The notes beneath the pieces are model-generated. The model did no database searches, was not told the origin of the DNA, and saw only the letters and a list, made by a program, of their open reading frames with translations. This document shows positions 40,301-49,145 of a DNA stretch of 64,000 nucleotides, in pieces. The stretch is from positions 33,479-97,478 of the forward strand of contig NZ_CP094833.1 in NCBI RefSeq assembly GCF_022865125.1, written 5' to 3'. Every line of letters starts with the position of its first letter. Position 1 is the stretch's first letter. The stretch is from Acuticoccus sp. I52.16.1. Lineage in GTDB: Bacteria; Pseudomonadota; Alphaproteobacteria; Rhizobiales; Amorphaceae. The position numbers and the translations under genes are program-made.

Positions 40301-41494
40301 TCAACGCCCGAGCGCGGCGACGTCGTCGGCCGCGACGAGGCCGACGCGGGCGAAGGCGTCGACGAGCCCGGCGGCGATGCGTCGGCGGCCGGCGTCGAAG
40401 GCGTCCGCGTCGAAGCGGGTGCGGGCGAAGAGGTCCTCGAGGCGCGGCGTCTCGATCACCTCGCCGAGCGTCAGGGTCGGCAGCGCCATGGTGTCGACGA
40501 GCTCGGCGGTCCGCGCGTCGTGCGTGACGACGATGCCGGGGATGCCGGCGGCGAGCGCCGCCATGGCACCGTGCAGGCGGGTGCCGAGGACGGCGTCGAA
40601 CGGCTTCACCGCGTCGATCCAGCGCCCCGCGTCGCTGAACAGGCGGCCGCGCCGGCGCATCAGCTCGACGAAGGCGTCGAGGCTCATGTCGGGCGCCAGG
40701 ATGCGGCGGATGGAGAGGGTGGCGGCGAGCGAGACCTCGGCGAAGACGCCTTTGGCCATCGCCGCCGCGGCGGTGCCGCCGGACTGCTGCACGTAGAGCC
40801 CGTCGCCGCGCACCATCGCGGCGAAGAGCACGCGCTCGGCGGCGCATTTCGCCTCGTCCCGCATGATCTCGAAGGGGGCGGCGGCGGCGAGCGCGATACG
40901 GGCCGCCTCGCCCTTCTCGCGCGCCTTGCCGAGGCGCCAGGCGATCGAGCGGCCGAGTTCGGCGCGCGGCTCGAGGAACAGCGAGGGGCAGCCGAGCGGC
41001 AGCGTGCCGGTGAGGCCGAGCGCCTCGCACACCCGCTGCGAGAACGGGCCGCGCACGGTGACGAGCACCGCCTTTTCGCGCAGCGCCGCGGCGAGCGCGC
41101 CGACGGAGGGGTCCTTCTCGAGGGCGGCGATGGTCGCCGCTTCGCCTTCGGCGGACGGCGCCTGGGCGCCGAGGCCGAGGACGACGATCGGCACGTCGAG
41201 CTGCGCGAGGCGGGCGGCGAGGCCCGTCCAGTCGGTCCCGAGGCGCAGGTGGTTGGCCATGGGAAGGACCAGCGCCTTGGCCCCGGCGAGGGTCGCCTCG
41301 GCCTCGGGACCGGAGAGGGTGGTGAGGTGGCGCGCCGGGTGGGCGAAGAGGCGGGGGGCGGCGCGCTGGAACATCAGGTTGCCGGAGTTGGCGCCGAGCC
41401 GCGCGAGCAGGGCCTCGAGCGACAGCGTCTCGGCCTCGGCGATGGCACCGGGCGAGCCGAGGAAGGCGAGATGGTCGCCGTTCCGCACGCTCAT
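40301..41494 (-). CDS. Polysaccharide pyruvyl transferase family protein 2
   Basis: 397 residues from ATG 41494. Collinear with paralogue 1: ALLARLGANSGNLMFQRAA, LPMANHLRLGTDWTGL, VLGLGAQAPSAEGEA, TVRGPFSQRVC, YVQQSGG, and VLGTRLHGAMAALAAG. The pair clearly arose by tandem duplication followed by divergence, especially in the C-terminal third. They may act on different sugars or on successive sites of one repeat unit. Confidence 0.9.
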   Translation of the reverse strand: MSVRNGDHLAFLGSPGAIAEAETLSLEALLARLGANSGNLMFQRAAPRLFAHPARHLTTLSGPEAEATLAGAKALVLPMANHLRLGTDWTGLAARLAQLDVPIVVLGLGAQAPSAEGEAATIAALEKDPSVGALAAALREKAVLVTVRGPFSQRVCEALGLTGTLPLGCPSLFLEPRAELGRSIAWRLGKAREKGEAARIALAAAAPFEIMRDEAKCAAERVLFAAMVRGDGLYVQQSGGTAAAAMAKGVFAEVSLAATLSIRRILAPDMSLDAFVELMRRRGRLFSDAGRWIDAVKPFDAVLGTRLHGAMAALAAGIPGIVVTHDARTAELVDTMALPTLTLGEVIETPRLEDLFARTRFDADAFDAGRRRIAAGLVDAFARVGLVAADDVAALGR

Positions 41495-41783
41495 CGGCGG
41501 GCGTCCGGGGGAGGGACCGTCATCGCGCGGGCCCGCTCGTCTCGATGCGGGGTCGATGAGGGGGTGAAGGTCACGGCGTCTCCCGTCCGTCGCGTGGTGC
41601 AAGCGTGGTGCGAGGGAGGCTGTAGCGGCCGGCGGCCGGGGGCCACAAGCCCGCCGCGCCGCCGCGCGCGTCGCAATCTCTGATTTTGCTTCCCCTTCAC
41701 CACCCCCTTCACCACCCCCGGCCCATCCCGGCCCGAGCCCGTTCCGGGTGGGTCCCCTTCGGCGGGGGTTCCTCGGGACCGCC
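41495..41783. other. Spacer between pyruvyl transferase 2 and the sulfotransferase
   Basis: No gene seen. It contains a short direct repeat (CCCCTTCACCAC twice at about 41692-41716), and otherwise only GC-rich shadow frames. Confidence 0.4.
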
Positions 41784-42533
41784 TCAGGATCGCGGCGTCA
41801 GCGCCGCGGCGAGGCGCTGCTGGACGTCGGCGACGCCGGGGAACTCGGCGTGGACGCGCTCGACCACGGCCGGGGAGAAGAGCTCGACGGCGCGCTCGCC
41901 TTCGGTGCGGGTGCCGTGCTTGGCGCGGATGTGCGGGGCGTTGACGATGAAGTGGCGGATGGCGCCCGTCAGCGTCTCGCGGTCGAGGACGGGGAAGGCG
42001 TGCGCCAGCTCCGCGGCGACGGGGGCGGCGTTGTCGGCGTCGAGGAAGATGTCGAGCGGGTAGTTCTTGAAGGCGGGGTTGGCGTAGTCCCAGGCGACCA
42101 TGCTCTTCAGCGTGCGGCCGAAGACGTGGTCGATCTCGAAGAGGGCCTTGTCGGAGAGGGTGGGCTGCTCGCGCAGGTGCTCCCCGTAGGTGCGCCCGTC
42201 GTCCAGGATGAAGGCGTTGGGCGGCTCGGTCGGGCTCCGGGTCGTCTCGTGGTAGCGGATGTGGGACAGCAGGAGGTCGAACGGGTCGCGGAAGATGTGC
42301 AGCCCGGCGCCGGCCTTGGCGATGGGGCTGCGCGAATGCGCGTCCTGGACGATGCCGGCCTCGGCGGGGGCGTCCTTGGGGTTGCCCTTGAAGAAGCGCG
42401 CGTCGGCGAACTTGGTGTAGCGGGTGAAGATGTTGCGCAGGAGCACGGTGCCGCAGCGGTGATGGGTGCACACGTAGAGGCGCGGGGGGGCGGCGGGCGA
42501 GGGCGCGCCTGATGCTTCTTCCAACTCTCTCAC
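41784..42533 (-). CDS. Sulfotransferase domain protein
   Basis: 249 residues from GTG 42533, which has GAAGGACG upstream. An ATG at 42620 would add a leader of non-coding character. The 5'-phosphosulfate loop appears as CTHHRCGTVLLRNIF, and the 3'-phosphate strand/helix as FRDPFDLLLSHIRYHE. LKSMVAWDYANPAF resembles a substrate-gating region. It probably sulfates the surface polysaccharide from PAPS, adding to the acidic character provided by pyruvyl groups and uronic acids. Alternative substrates (lipid or peptide) cannot be excluded. Confidence 0.82.
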   Translation of the reverse strand: MRELEEASGAPSPAAPPRLYVCTHHRCGTVLLRNIFTRYTKFADARFFKGNPKDAPAEAGIVQDAHSRSPIAKAGAGLHIFRDPFDLLLSHIRYHETTRSPTEPPNAFILDDGRTYGEHLREQPTLSDKALFEIDHVFGRTLKSMVAWDYANPAFKNYPLDIFLDADNAAPVAAELAHAFPVLDRETLTGAIRHFIVNAPHIRAKHGTRTEGERAVELFSPAVVERVHAEFPGVADVQQRLAAALTPRS

Positions 42534-42669
42534 CGTCCTTCGGATCTCGGCTCGTCGGCGCCGGCCGGCCGCCCCGGATCTTGCCGGGGCGGGCCGCGCC
42601 GGCGGCAAGCCATGCCCCAAGCGGGAGCTGGCGACAACCGGGCAGCGCGTCGGCGGCGGGCCGGCGGGT

Positions 42670-43890
42670 TCAGCGGCGGCCGCCGGCGATCTTCAGGCTC
42701 TCCGGCTCGCGGCGCAGGCGCCACATCGCCAGGGTGCCGAGCGCCGGGCCGATCGCCAGGATCATGAAGGCGTAGCGCCAGGTCAGCGTCTCGATCAGGA
42801 AGGGCATCGCCTGGATCGTCGCGAAGGTGAGGAGGAAGCCGAGCGAGGTCTGCAAGGTCAGCATGGTGCCGACGAGGCGCGGCTCGGCGAGCTCGGCGAT
42901 CGCGGCGGAGAACTGGGCCGAATCGGCGACGATGGTGACGCCCCACACGATGGCGAGCGCGATCAGCACCGCGGGGCCGAGCGCCGGCGTGAAGCCGATC
43001 GTCGCCGCGCACAGGCCCGACACCGTCATCGCCGCCATCGTCACCGTGGTGCGGCCGATGCGGTCGGCCGCCGCGCCGGCGACGACGCAGCCGATCCCGC
43101 CCGAGGCGATGACGAGGAAGGTCAGGAGGCTCGCCGAGGGGATGGCGCGCCCGCCTTCGCCCGCCCCCCAGCCCGCTTCGGCGAGACCCCAGCCGAGGAA
43201 GACCCCGATCCAGGCCCACATCGCGTAGAGCTCGAACATGTGGCCGAGATAGCCGGCGTTGGCGAGGAGCAGGGCCGGCCGGCGCAGCGCGGTGAGCGCC
43301 TCGCCGGGCACGAAGCGCGCGCTGGTGGCGTGGCGCGGGCCGAGGCCGACCGTGAGGATCAGGACGGCGGCGAGGCCCGCCGCCGCGGACGAGGCGCAGA
43401 TGGTGACGCGCCAGTCGAGCCCGGACAGGGCGATGACGAGATGCGGCAGCGCCGAGCCGACGGTGACGGCGCCCACGAGGGTCCCGATGAGGAGGCCGAC
43501 GCCGCGCTGGGCCCATCCGGCGGCGAGCTTCATCCCGACCGGGTAGATCCCCGCCAGGGCCGCCCCGGTGACGAAGCGCAGCAGGAGCGTCGCCGCGCCG
43601 TCGAACCCGGACCACAGGATCAGGAGGTTGGCGAGCGCCCCCGTCGCCGCTGCGGCGGCGAAGAGCCGGCGCGGGTCGATCCGGTCGGCGAGGCCGTACC
43701 AGGCGCTGACGAGCGTGCCGGCGACGAAGCCGAGCTGCACCGCCCCGGTGAGGAGCCCGGCCTCGCGCCGGGTGATCGCCCCGGCCTCGATGAGCGTCGC
43801 GGCGGCCGAGCTGGCCGAGAACCACAAGGTCACCGCCAGCACCTGGCACAGGATGAGGAGGGTGATGGAGTAGAGCCTGCGCGTGGTCAT
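42670..43890 (-). CDS. MFS transporter
   Basis: 406 residues, 12 predicted membrane segments in two halves. The A-type loop is ADRIDPRRLF after segment 2, and AADRIGRTTV lies between segments 8 and 9. The fold resembles the nitrate/nitrite and sugar-phosphate or drug exporters of the cyanate/NarK type (GLLTGAVQLGFVAGTLVSAW). It is not overlapped by its neighbours and lies between the sulfotransferase and TctA genes. No substrate can be inferred. Confidence 0.88.
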   Translation of the reverse strand: MTTRRLYSITLLILCQVLAVTLWFSASSAAATLIEAGAITRREAGLLTGAVQLGFVAGTLVSAWYGLADRIDPRRLFAAAAATGALANLLILWSGFDGAATLLLRFVTGAALAGIYPVGMKLAAGWAQRGVGLLIGTLVGAVTVGSALPHLVIALSGLDWRVTICASSAAAGLAAVLILTVGLGPRHATSARFVPGEALTALRRPALLLANAGYLGHMFELYAMWAWIGVFLGWGLAEAGWGAGEGGRAIPSASLLTFLVIASGGIGCVVAGAAADRIGRTTVTMAAMTVSGLCAATIGFTPALGPAVLIALAIVWGVTIVADSAQFSAAIAELAEPRLVGTMLTLQTSLGFLLTFATIQAMPFLIETLTWRYAFMILAIGPALGTLAMWRLRREPESLKIAGGRR

Positions 43891-43987
43891 GGAAGGCGGT
43901 ATCCGGCCCGCGGCACGGCCCGCCCGCGCCGCCCGGCCTCGCCCGCCCCGTTCCGCCCCGCCGCCGTCGCCGCCCGCCGCGTCCGGG

Positions 43988-45475
43988 TCACGCCTTGCGC
44001 GCCGGTCGCAGCTGCAGCCCCAGCATCAGCAGGAAGGCCATCGTCAGCCCCAGCGAGATCGGGTGCGAGACGAAATCCCACAGGAAGGTCAGCGGGTCGC
44101 CGCGCGCACCGATCATCGCGCGGCGGTAGTTGGCGTCCATCATCGGCCCCAGGATCACCCCCAGGATGACCGGCGCGACGGGAAAGCCGTAGAGCTTCAT
44201 CGCATAGCCCATCACCCCGAAGCCCAGCATCCAGACGATGTCGACCGGGTTGTTCTGGATGGCGTAGGCGCCGACCGCCGACAACACGACGATCACCGGC
44301 ACCAGGATCGCCTTGGGGCACTCGATCACCTTGGCGAAGACGCGCACCCCGGTGAGGCCGAACAGGAGGAGGAAAGCGTTGGCGAGCACCAGCGCGCCGA
44401 CGATGAAGTGGAAGAGGTCCGGCGTCTCGGCGATCAGCAGCGGCCCCGGCTTCAGCCCGTGGATGAAGAGCGCGCCGATGATCACCGCCGTCACCGCGTC
44501 GCCCGGAATGCCGAGCGTCAGCATCGGGATGAAGGCGCCGCCGATGGCCGCGTTGTTGGCCGCCTCGGGCGCCACGAGCCCCTCCTTGGCGCCCTCGCCG
44601 AACGGCACCTCGGGGTTCTTCACCGTGCGCTTGGCCTGATCGTAGGCGAGCAGCGCGGCGATGTCTCCGCCCGTCCCCGGCAGCGCGCCGATCAGCGTGC
44701 CGATGCCCGACGAGCGGATCGCGAGGCCCAGATAGCGCCGCACGTCGCGCCACGCCGGCACGATCTTGGCGACGTTCTGCTTCACCGCCGGCACGTCGAC
44801 GTCGCGCAGCTGCATCAGCGCCTCGGCGACGCCGAAGAAGCCGATCATCGCCACCACGTAGTGGATGCCGCCCATCAGGTGGATGGTGCCGAAGGTGAAG
44901 CGCCCCTCGGCCGTCATCGGGTCGAGCCCGACCATGCCGATGAGGACCCCCAGCGCCCCGGCGAACGCGCCGCGCGTGAAGTCGCCCGACAGCGAGCCGA
45001 CCAGCAGGATGCCGATCAGCCCCAGGAGCAGGTAGTCGCGCGACTGGAAGAGGATCGCGAAGGCCGAGATCGGCGGCGCGAAGGCCGCCAGCGCCACCAC
45101 GCCGATCAGCCCGCCGACGACGCTCATCACCGTGGTGAGGCCGATGGCGGCCCCCGCCTCGCCCCGCTGGGCCAGCGGGTAGCCGTCGAGCGCGGTGGCG
45201 ACGGCCGACGGCGCGCCCGGAATGTTGAGGAGGATCGCCGTGCGCGAGCCGCCGTAGACGCCGCCCACGTAGACCCCCGCGATCAGCGCCAGCGCCGCGT
45301 GCACGTCCCACGCATGGGTGAAGGAGATGAGGATCGAGGTCGCCATCGTCACCGAGAGCCCCGGAATGGCGCCCACGTAGATGCCGGCGAAGGTGCCGAG
45401 CGCGACGAGCGCCAGGGTCCACGGGTCGGTCCAGGGCGCGAGGACGGCGGCGAGAAGGGGGGCGAGGGCGTCCAT
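43988..45475 (-). CDS. tctA: Tripartite tricarboxylate transporter permease TctA
   Basis: 495 residues, the large membrane subunit with about 12 helices. Signatures: GAIPGLSVTMATSILI near the N-terminus (the first Pro-Gly-Leu loop), GSRTAILLNIPGAPSAVATALDGYPLA, and the inverted-repeat counterpart GIGTLIGALPGTGGDIAALLAYDQAKR, followed by the GGAFIPMLTLGIPGDAVTAVIIGAL core. It works with TctB and the periplasmic TctC to import citrate or other carboxylates on a sodium or proton gradient. It follows tctB by 4 bp. Confidence 0.95.
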   Translation of the reverse strand: MDALAPLLAAVLAPWTDPWTLALVALGTFAGIYVGAIPGLSVTMATSILISFTHAWDVHAALALIAGVYVGGVYGGSRTAILLNIPGAPSAVATALDGYPLAQRGEAGAAIGLTTVMSVVGGLIGVVALAAFAPPISAFAILFQSRDYLLLGLIGILLVGSLSGDFTRGAFAGALGVLIGMVGLDPMTAEGRFTFGTIHLMGGIHYVVAMIGFFGVAEALMQLRDVDVPAVKQNVAKIVPAWRDVRRYLGLAIRSSGIGTLIGALPGTGGDIAALLAYDQAKRTVKNPEVPFGEGAKEGLVAPEAANNAAIGGAFIPMLTLGIPGDAVTAVIIGALFIHGLKPGPLLIAETPDLFHFIVGALVLANAFLLLFGLTGVRVFAKVIECPKAILVPVIVVLSAVGAYAIQNNPVDIVWMLGFGVMGYAMKLYGFPVAPVILGVILGPMMDANYRRAMIGARGDPLTFLWDFVSHPISLGLTMAFLLMLGLQLRPARKA

Positions 45476-45479
45476 CGGC

Positions 45480-46019
45480 TCAGAACACCGTGCGCCACAG
45501 CGTGCCGGTCGGCAGCACCACCTGGAAGGCGAGGCGGAAGACCAGCCACACCAGGGCCAGCGTCACCCCCGTCACCGAAGCCGAGGCCAGAAGGCGCCGC
45601 GCCCAGCCGCCGCGCCGCCAGTTGAGGGAGATCGCGGCCAACAGGAAGGCCCCCGCCGCCACCATGAAGCCGAGCCGCGGGATGAGGACGACGAAGCCCA
45701 GCATCAGCACCAGGAACAGCGCCGTGCGCGGCGCCAGCACGAAGGCGAGCCCCCGCAGGCCGCGCGGCCCCTCGCCCGCTGCCCGCAGGCGCGACAGCGT
45801 CAGGCCGAGCGACGTCACCAGCATCGTCCCCGAGGCCAGCATCGGGAAGACCCCCGGCCCCGAGGCCGACGAGAAGCCCGAGATCGCGAACGAGCGCCAC
45901 AGCGCCGCGGCCGAGAAGACCGTCAGCGCCAGGAGGAACCAGCGCTCGCCCGGCCGCACGAGGGGCCTTTCGTGCGCGGTCCTCTCGGCGGGGGAGGGGG
46001 TGGGGCTGGGCTCGGTCAT
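45480..46019 (-). CDS. tctB: Tripartite tricarboxylate transporter small subunit TctB
   Basis: 179 residues with about four membrane segments: FLLALTVFSAAALWRSFAI, FPMLASGTMLVTSLGLTL, APRTALFLVLMLGFVVLIPRLG and SVTGVTLALVWLVFRLAF. The layout matches TctB. It lies between tctC and tctA on the same strand. A dispersed intergenic repeat (46055-46122) sits in the tctC-tctB spacer and could adjust expression of the membrane subunits relative to TctC. Confidence 0.9.
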   Translation of the reverse strand: MTEPSPTPSPAERTAHERPLVRPGERWFLLALTVFSAAALWRSFAISGFSSASGPGVFPMLASGTMLVTSLGLTLSRLRAAGEGPRGLRGLAFVLAPRTALFLVLMLGFVVLIPRLGFMVAAGAFLLAAISLNWRRGGWARRLLASASVTGVTLALVWLVFRLAFQVVLPTGTLWRTVF

Positions 46020-46054
46020 GCGGGACGGCCTTTTCGGCTGGGACGGCCGCGAGG

Positions 46055-46122
46055 GCTCGGGACTCACCGAGGAACAGGCGAAAGGCACCGCCGTGCCGTG
46101 GTGCCGAAACGGGACCGCCTCG
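46055..46122. repeat. Dispersed intergenic repeat, copy 2 (tctC-tctB spacer)
   Basis: A 24-bp module (46055-46078) and a GGCACC-type hairpin (46084-46105) match the repeat at 10386-10587, then GGGACCGCC. The 145-bp inverted repeat of copy 1 is absent here. Confidence 0.7.
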
Positions 46123-46186
46123 GGTCGGGGTATGAGCGGAAAGGATGGAGAGGAGGGGCGAGCGGGCGCGCCTCCCCTCCGTTCCG

Positions 46187-47188
46187 TTACGGGCGCGCGA
46201 TGCCCAGCGTCTCCGGGTCGACCTTCGCCGCGCCCGTGTCCTTCAGCGCGTAGGCCGTCACCTTCTGCCACTGGTCGAGGAACTGCCGCGCCTCATCGCC
46301 CGAGATCGACATCACCACGTTGCCGCGGTTCTCCATCAGCGTCTGGAAGTCGGCGTCCTCGGCGGCGGTGGCGAACGCCTCGGTGAGCGTCGCGACGACG
46401 TCGTCCGGCGTCCCGTTCTTCACGAAGACGCCGTAGAACGGGCCCCACGGCAGGTAGGTCGCCATGTCGGGCAGCGCGTCGGTGATCGCCGGCACGCCCT
46501 CGAGCTGGTCGACCGGCGCGGTGTCGACCACGGCGAGCGCCCGCATCTTGCCCGCCTTGATCTGCTCGGCCGCCGCCGAGATGCCCGACGGCATGAAGTC
46601 GACCTCGCCGCCCAGCATCGCCGTCAGCCCCGGCCCCTCGCCGTCGAACGGAATGGCCGTGACCTCGAAGTCGGCCGCGTTGGCGATCAGCGCGCCGACC
46701 GTGGACGGGAGCCCGCCCGGCCCGGTCGAGCCCATCTTCACCTCGCCCGGACGCGCCGCGATGTCCTGAAGCAGCGCCTCCATGGTGTCGTAGTCCGACC
46801 CCTCCGGCACCACGATCACCGCCACGCCCCGGCCCAGGATGTTGATCGGCGTGAAGTGCGAATAGTCGAGCGGGGACACGCCCATGACCGGGTGCAGCTG
46901 CGGGTTCTCCGCGCCGTAGAGGAAGGTGTAGCCGTCGGCCGGCGCGGCGTTGACGTAGGCGGTCGAGATCGCCCCCGCGCCGCCGGACTTGTTGAGCACC
47001 ACGATCGGCTTGCCGAGCGCCTCCTCGGCGGCCGGGTTCACCGCCCGGGCCACGGTGTCGGTCGCCCCGCCCGCGCCCCACATCACGACGCCCAGAAGCT
47101 CGCGCTCGGGGAAATCCTGCGCCATCGCCGCGCCGGACAGCCCGAGCGCCATGCTGAGCGCCAGCGCGCCCGTGATCTTGATCATCAT
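46187..47188 (-). CDS. tctC: Tripartite tricarboxylate transporter substrate-binding protein TctC
   Basis: 333 residues with a signal peptide (ITGALALSMALGLSGAAMAQ, cleavage near residue 23). The Bug/TctC fold follows: VVMWGAGGATDTVARAV, VVLNKSGGAGAISTAYV, ADGYTFLYG, VPEGSDYDTMEALL, GSTGPGGLPSTVGAL and VKNGTPDDVVATL. The start is one of two adjacent ATGs (47188/47185) behind GGGAGGAC. It binds a carboxylate in the periplasm for TctAB; the ligand is not defined. It is the first gene of the operon. Confidence 0.93.
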   Translation of the reverse strand: MMIKITGALALSMALGLSGAAMAQDFPERELLGVVMWGAGGATDTVARAVNPAAEEALGKPIVVLNKSGGAGAISTAYVNAAPADGYTFLYGAENPQLHPVMGVSPLDYSHFTPINILGRGVAVIVVPEGSDYDTMEALLQDIAARPGEVKMGSTGPGGLPSTVGALIANAADFEVTAIPFDGEGPGLTAMLGGEVDFMPSGISAAAEQIKAGKMRALAVVDTAPVDQLEGVPAITDALPDMATYLPWGPFYGVFVKNGTPDDVVATLTEAFATAAEDADFQTLMENRGNVVMSISGDEARQFLDQWQKVTAYALKDTGAAKVDPETLGIARP

Positions 47189-47416
47189 CGTCCTCCCTGG
47201 TCGGCCCTCTTGTCGTGCCGGCCGCCCCGCAGGGACGGACCGCCGAGGCCGCATGGCCCACGCATAAACCGCGCCGGGCCTCGATGGGAAGGCGTCACGG
47301 CCCCCGCCCGGCGCCGCGCCCCGGCGGTGGAGCGCGAGGCCGGCCGCGAGCCGGCGTCGACGCGCGGAGGCGAAGGGCCCGCAGGGCGGTCGTCCCGCGC
47401 CTCCCGGCCCCCCGGC

Positions 47417-47614
47417 TCAGGCCTCGACCGGCGGGAGGGCCTCCCGCTCCAGCACCAGCTTGGTCATCGCGATCACGTGCTCCGGCGCGGCGTCGTAGCC
47501 GTGGTCCAGCAGCCACAGGCGCATGATGTGGGCCGTGTCGGTCACGTCGATCACCGCGGACTTCTGCGGGCGGCGGACCATGTGGAGGGTCCGTTCGAAG
47601 CGATCGGATTGCAT
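47417..47614 (-). CDS. Small hypothetical protein (65 residues)
   Basis: A frame with a strong ribosome-binding site (GAGGAGGACTGAAC before ATG) encodes a charged protein with no membrane segment or signal: MQSDRFERTLHMVRRPQK, then VIDVTDTAHIMRLWLLDHGYDA, and a helical end. The good start and clean composition support a real gene. It stands alone between tctC and the RTX gene. No family is recognised. Confidence 0.6.
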   Translation of the reverse strand: MQSDRFERTLHMVRRPQKSAVIDVTDTAHIMRLWLLDHGYDAAPEHVIAMTKLVLEREALPPVEA

Positions 47615-47871
47615 GTTCAGTCCTCCTCGTGACCTGCCCGCGCGCCGTGCGCGGCAGGACTGGCGGCAAAGACGGGATGGGCGAAGGCGTCCGGCGTTCC
47701 GTTTTCGGATATCGCCGGCGGCGCGGATGTCGGCGGGTGAGCCGGCTCCCCCGGCTTCCCCGTTCCATGCGAGATCGGCATGGGCCCGACGGCGCGCCCC
47801 GGCCGGGGCCCGCTCGAGGTGGGCCTCCCCGCGCCGGTCCTCGGGGGTCGAGGCCGGGCGGGAGGGCCCGA

Positions 47872-48738
47872 TCAGGCGAACAGGCCGAAGTCGTAGGTCT
47901 CGATGACGACCCCGTCGGCGACGACGTTGACCGTCTCGACGTCGTGGATGGTCAGGTTGAACTGCGACAGGGTGGCCTCGCCGGTCGTGGCGTAGGCGGC
48001 CATGTCGGTGGCGAACCGGCCGTCGTCGAAGTCGGCGATGGCGTCGACCTCGATGTTGACGGTGTCGGAGCCGGTGCTGCCCCAGATCTCGGTGGTGGCG
48101 GCCATCCGCGTGCCGTCGAAGGCGAAGGTGTCGTCCCCTTCGCCGCCGCAGAAGTCGCCGCCGGCGGACATCTCGAACGTGTCGTCGCCCGCGCCGCCAT
48201 AGGCCTCGCCGACGTAGCCCGAGGCGCGGAAGATGTCGTCCCCGGCGCCCAGGTCGATCGTGCCGCCGCCGTCGTGGAGCTGGACGTTGTCGATGCCCGA
48301 GCCGGTGGTGACCGAGCCGACATAGCCGTGCGCGAACAGCTGGTTGTCGCCCTCGCCCAGGTCGACCGTGCCGGCGCCGTTGCCCAGCGTGACGTTGTCG
48401 GTGTCGGCGCCGCCGAACAGGGTGCCGATGTAGCCACCGTTGCCGCCGGAGAAGAGGTTGACGCCCTCGCCCAGGTCCATGGTGCCCGCGGTGGCGCCGT
48501 CGTTCATGAAGACGGTGTCGTTGCCGGTGCCCATGTCGACCGAGTTGACCGACCCGCCGTTGACGAAGAGCGCGTCGTTGCCGGCGCCCATGGTGATGGT
48601 GCCGCCGCCGTTGTTCAGCGTGAACACGTCCTGGCCACCCTCGCCGTTCGCCGCGTCGACGTAGGCGTTGAAGACCGCCGCGTCGCCGCCGTCGGTGCCG
48701 GAGAAGAGAGCGGTGTAGGCGGAGAAGATGGAGGTCAT
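47872..48738 (-). CDS. RTX-like calcium-binding repeat protein, probably type I secreted
   Basis: 288 residues, no N-terminal signal peptide. Residues about 40-210 consist of Gly/Asp-rich nonapeptide-like repeats (GAGNDALF, GTGNDTVF, GGADTDNVTLGNGAGTVDLGEGDN, GGAGDDTFEM, GEGDDTFAFDG) that bind calcium in a parallel beta-roll. The C-terminal 75 residues (FNLTIHDVETVNVVADGV, ending YDFGLFA) could be the type I secretion signal. GGAAGGACG precedes the ATG. A CRP-like site lies 75-90 bp upstream. No type I secretion genes are in the window. Confidence 0.8.
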   Translation of the reverse strand: MTSIFSAYTALFSGTDGGDAAVFNAYVDAANGEGGQDVFTLNNGGGTITMGAGNDALFVNGGSVNSVDMGTGNDTVFMNDGATAGTMDLGEGVNLFSGGNGGYIGTLFGGADTDNVTLGNGAGTVDLGEGDNQLFAHGYVGSVTTGSGIDNVQLHDGGGTIDLGAGDDIFRASGYVGEAYGGAGDDTFEMSAGGDFCGGEGDDTFAFDGTRMAATTEIWGSTGSDTVNIEVDAIADFDDGRFATDMAAYATTGEATLSQFNLTIHDVETVNVVADGVVIETYDFGLFA

Positions 48739-48812
48739 CGCGGCGTCCTTCCTGCTTGTTTTCGTCTGGCCTCGTCGGTGTCCCGAATGTGGCGGGGAGG
48801 AGGCGCGGCGGG

Positions 48813-48828
48813 TGTGACGCACATCACG
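48813..48828 (-). promoter_or_regulatory. CRP/FNR-family-like binding site upstream of the RTX gene
   Basis: TGTGA-CGCACA-TCACG matches the CRP consensus TGTGA-N6-TCACA except for the last base. It lies 75-90 bp upstream of the RTX start codon, a plausible activator position. Confidence 0.45.
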
Positions 48829-48894
48829 CAATGCACGCCGGGGAGGAAAAAGCGGACGGGGCCGGCGCAAAGCGTGATCTGCGCCCATTGAGCG

Positions 48895-49012
48895 GCGCGG
48901 GCGAGGACACACGGGCGAGGACGGTAGGGCGAGGACGGTAGGGGAGGACCGGAGAGCGAGGACCGGAGGACGAGACGGGGCGAGGGGACGGGGCGAGGGG
49001 ACGGGGGCAACC
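48895..49012. repeat. GA-rich tandem repeats in the RTX-rmlA divergent spacer
   Basis: Degenerate units of about 13-14 bp (CGAGGACGGTAGGG, then GAGGACCGGAG, then GGGGCGAGGGGAC) run for about 115 bp. No gene is seen in the 407-bp spacer apart from these and the CRP-like site. Confidence 0.65.
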
Positions 49013-49145
49013 GGGTGCCGGGCCGCGCGAGCCGCCCGCGCTTGCGCAAGCGCGCCGGCCCTGCCAATGCCCATCCGAGCGCACGCCAGCAGGAGGAGAC
49101 CGCCGTGACCCGTGAGCCCCGAGGCCGACGCGAGACGATCGGCGC

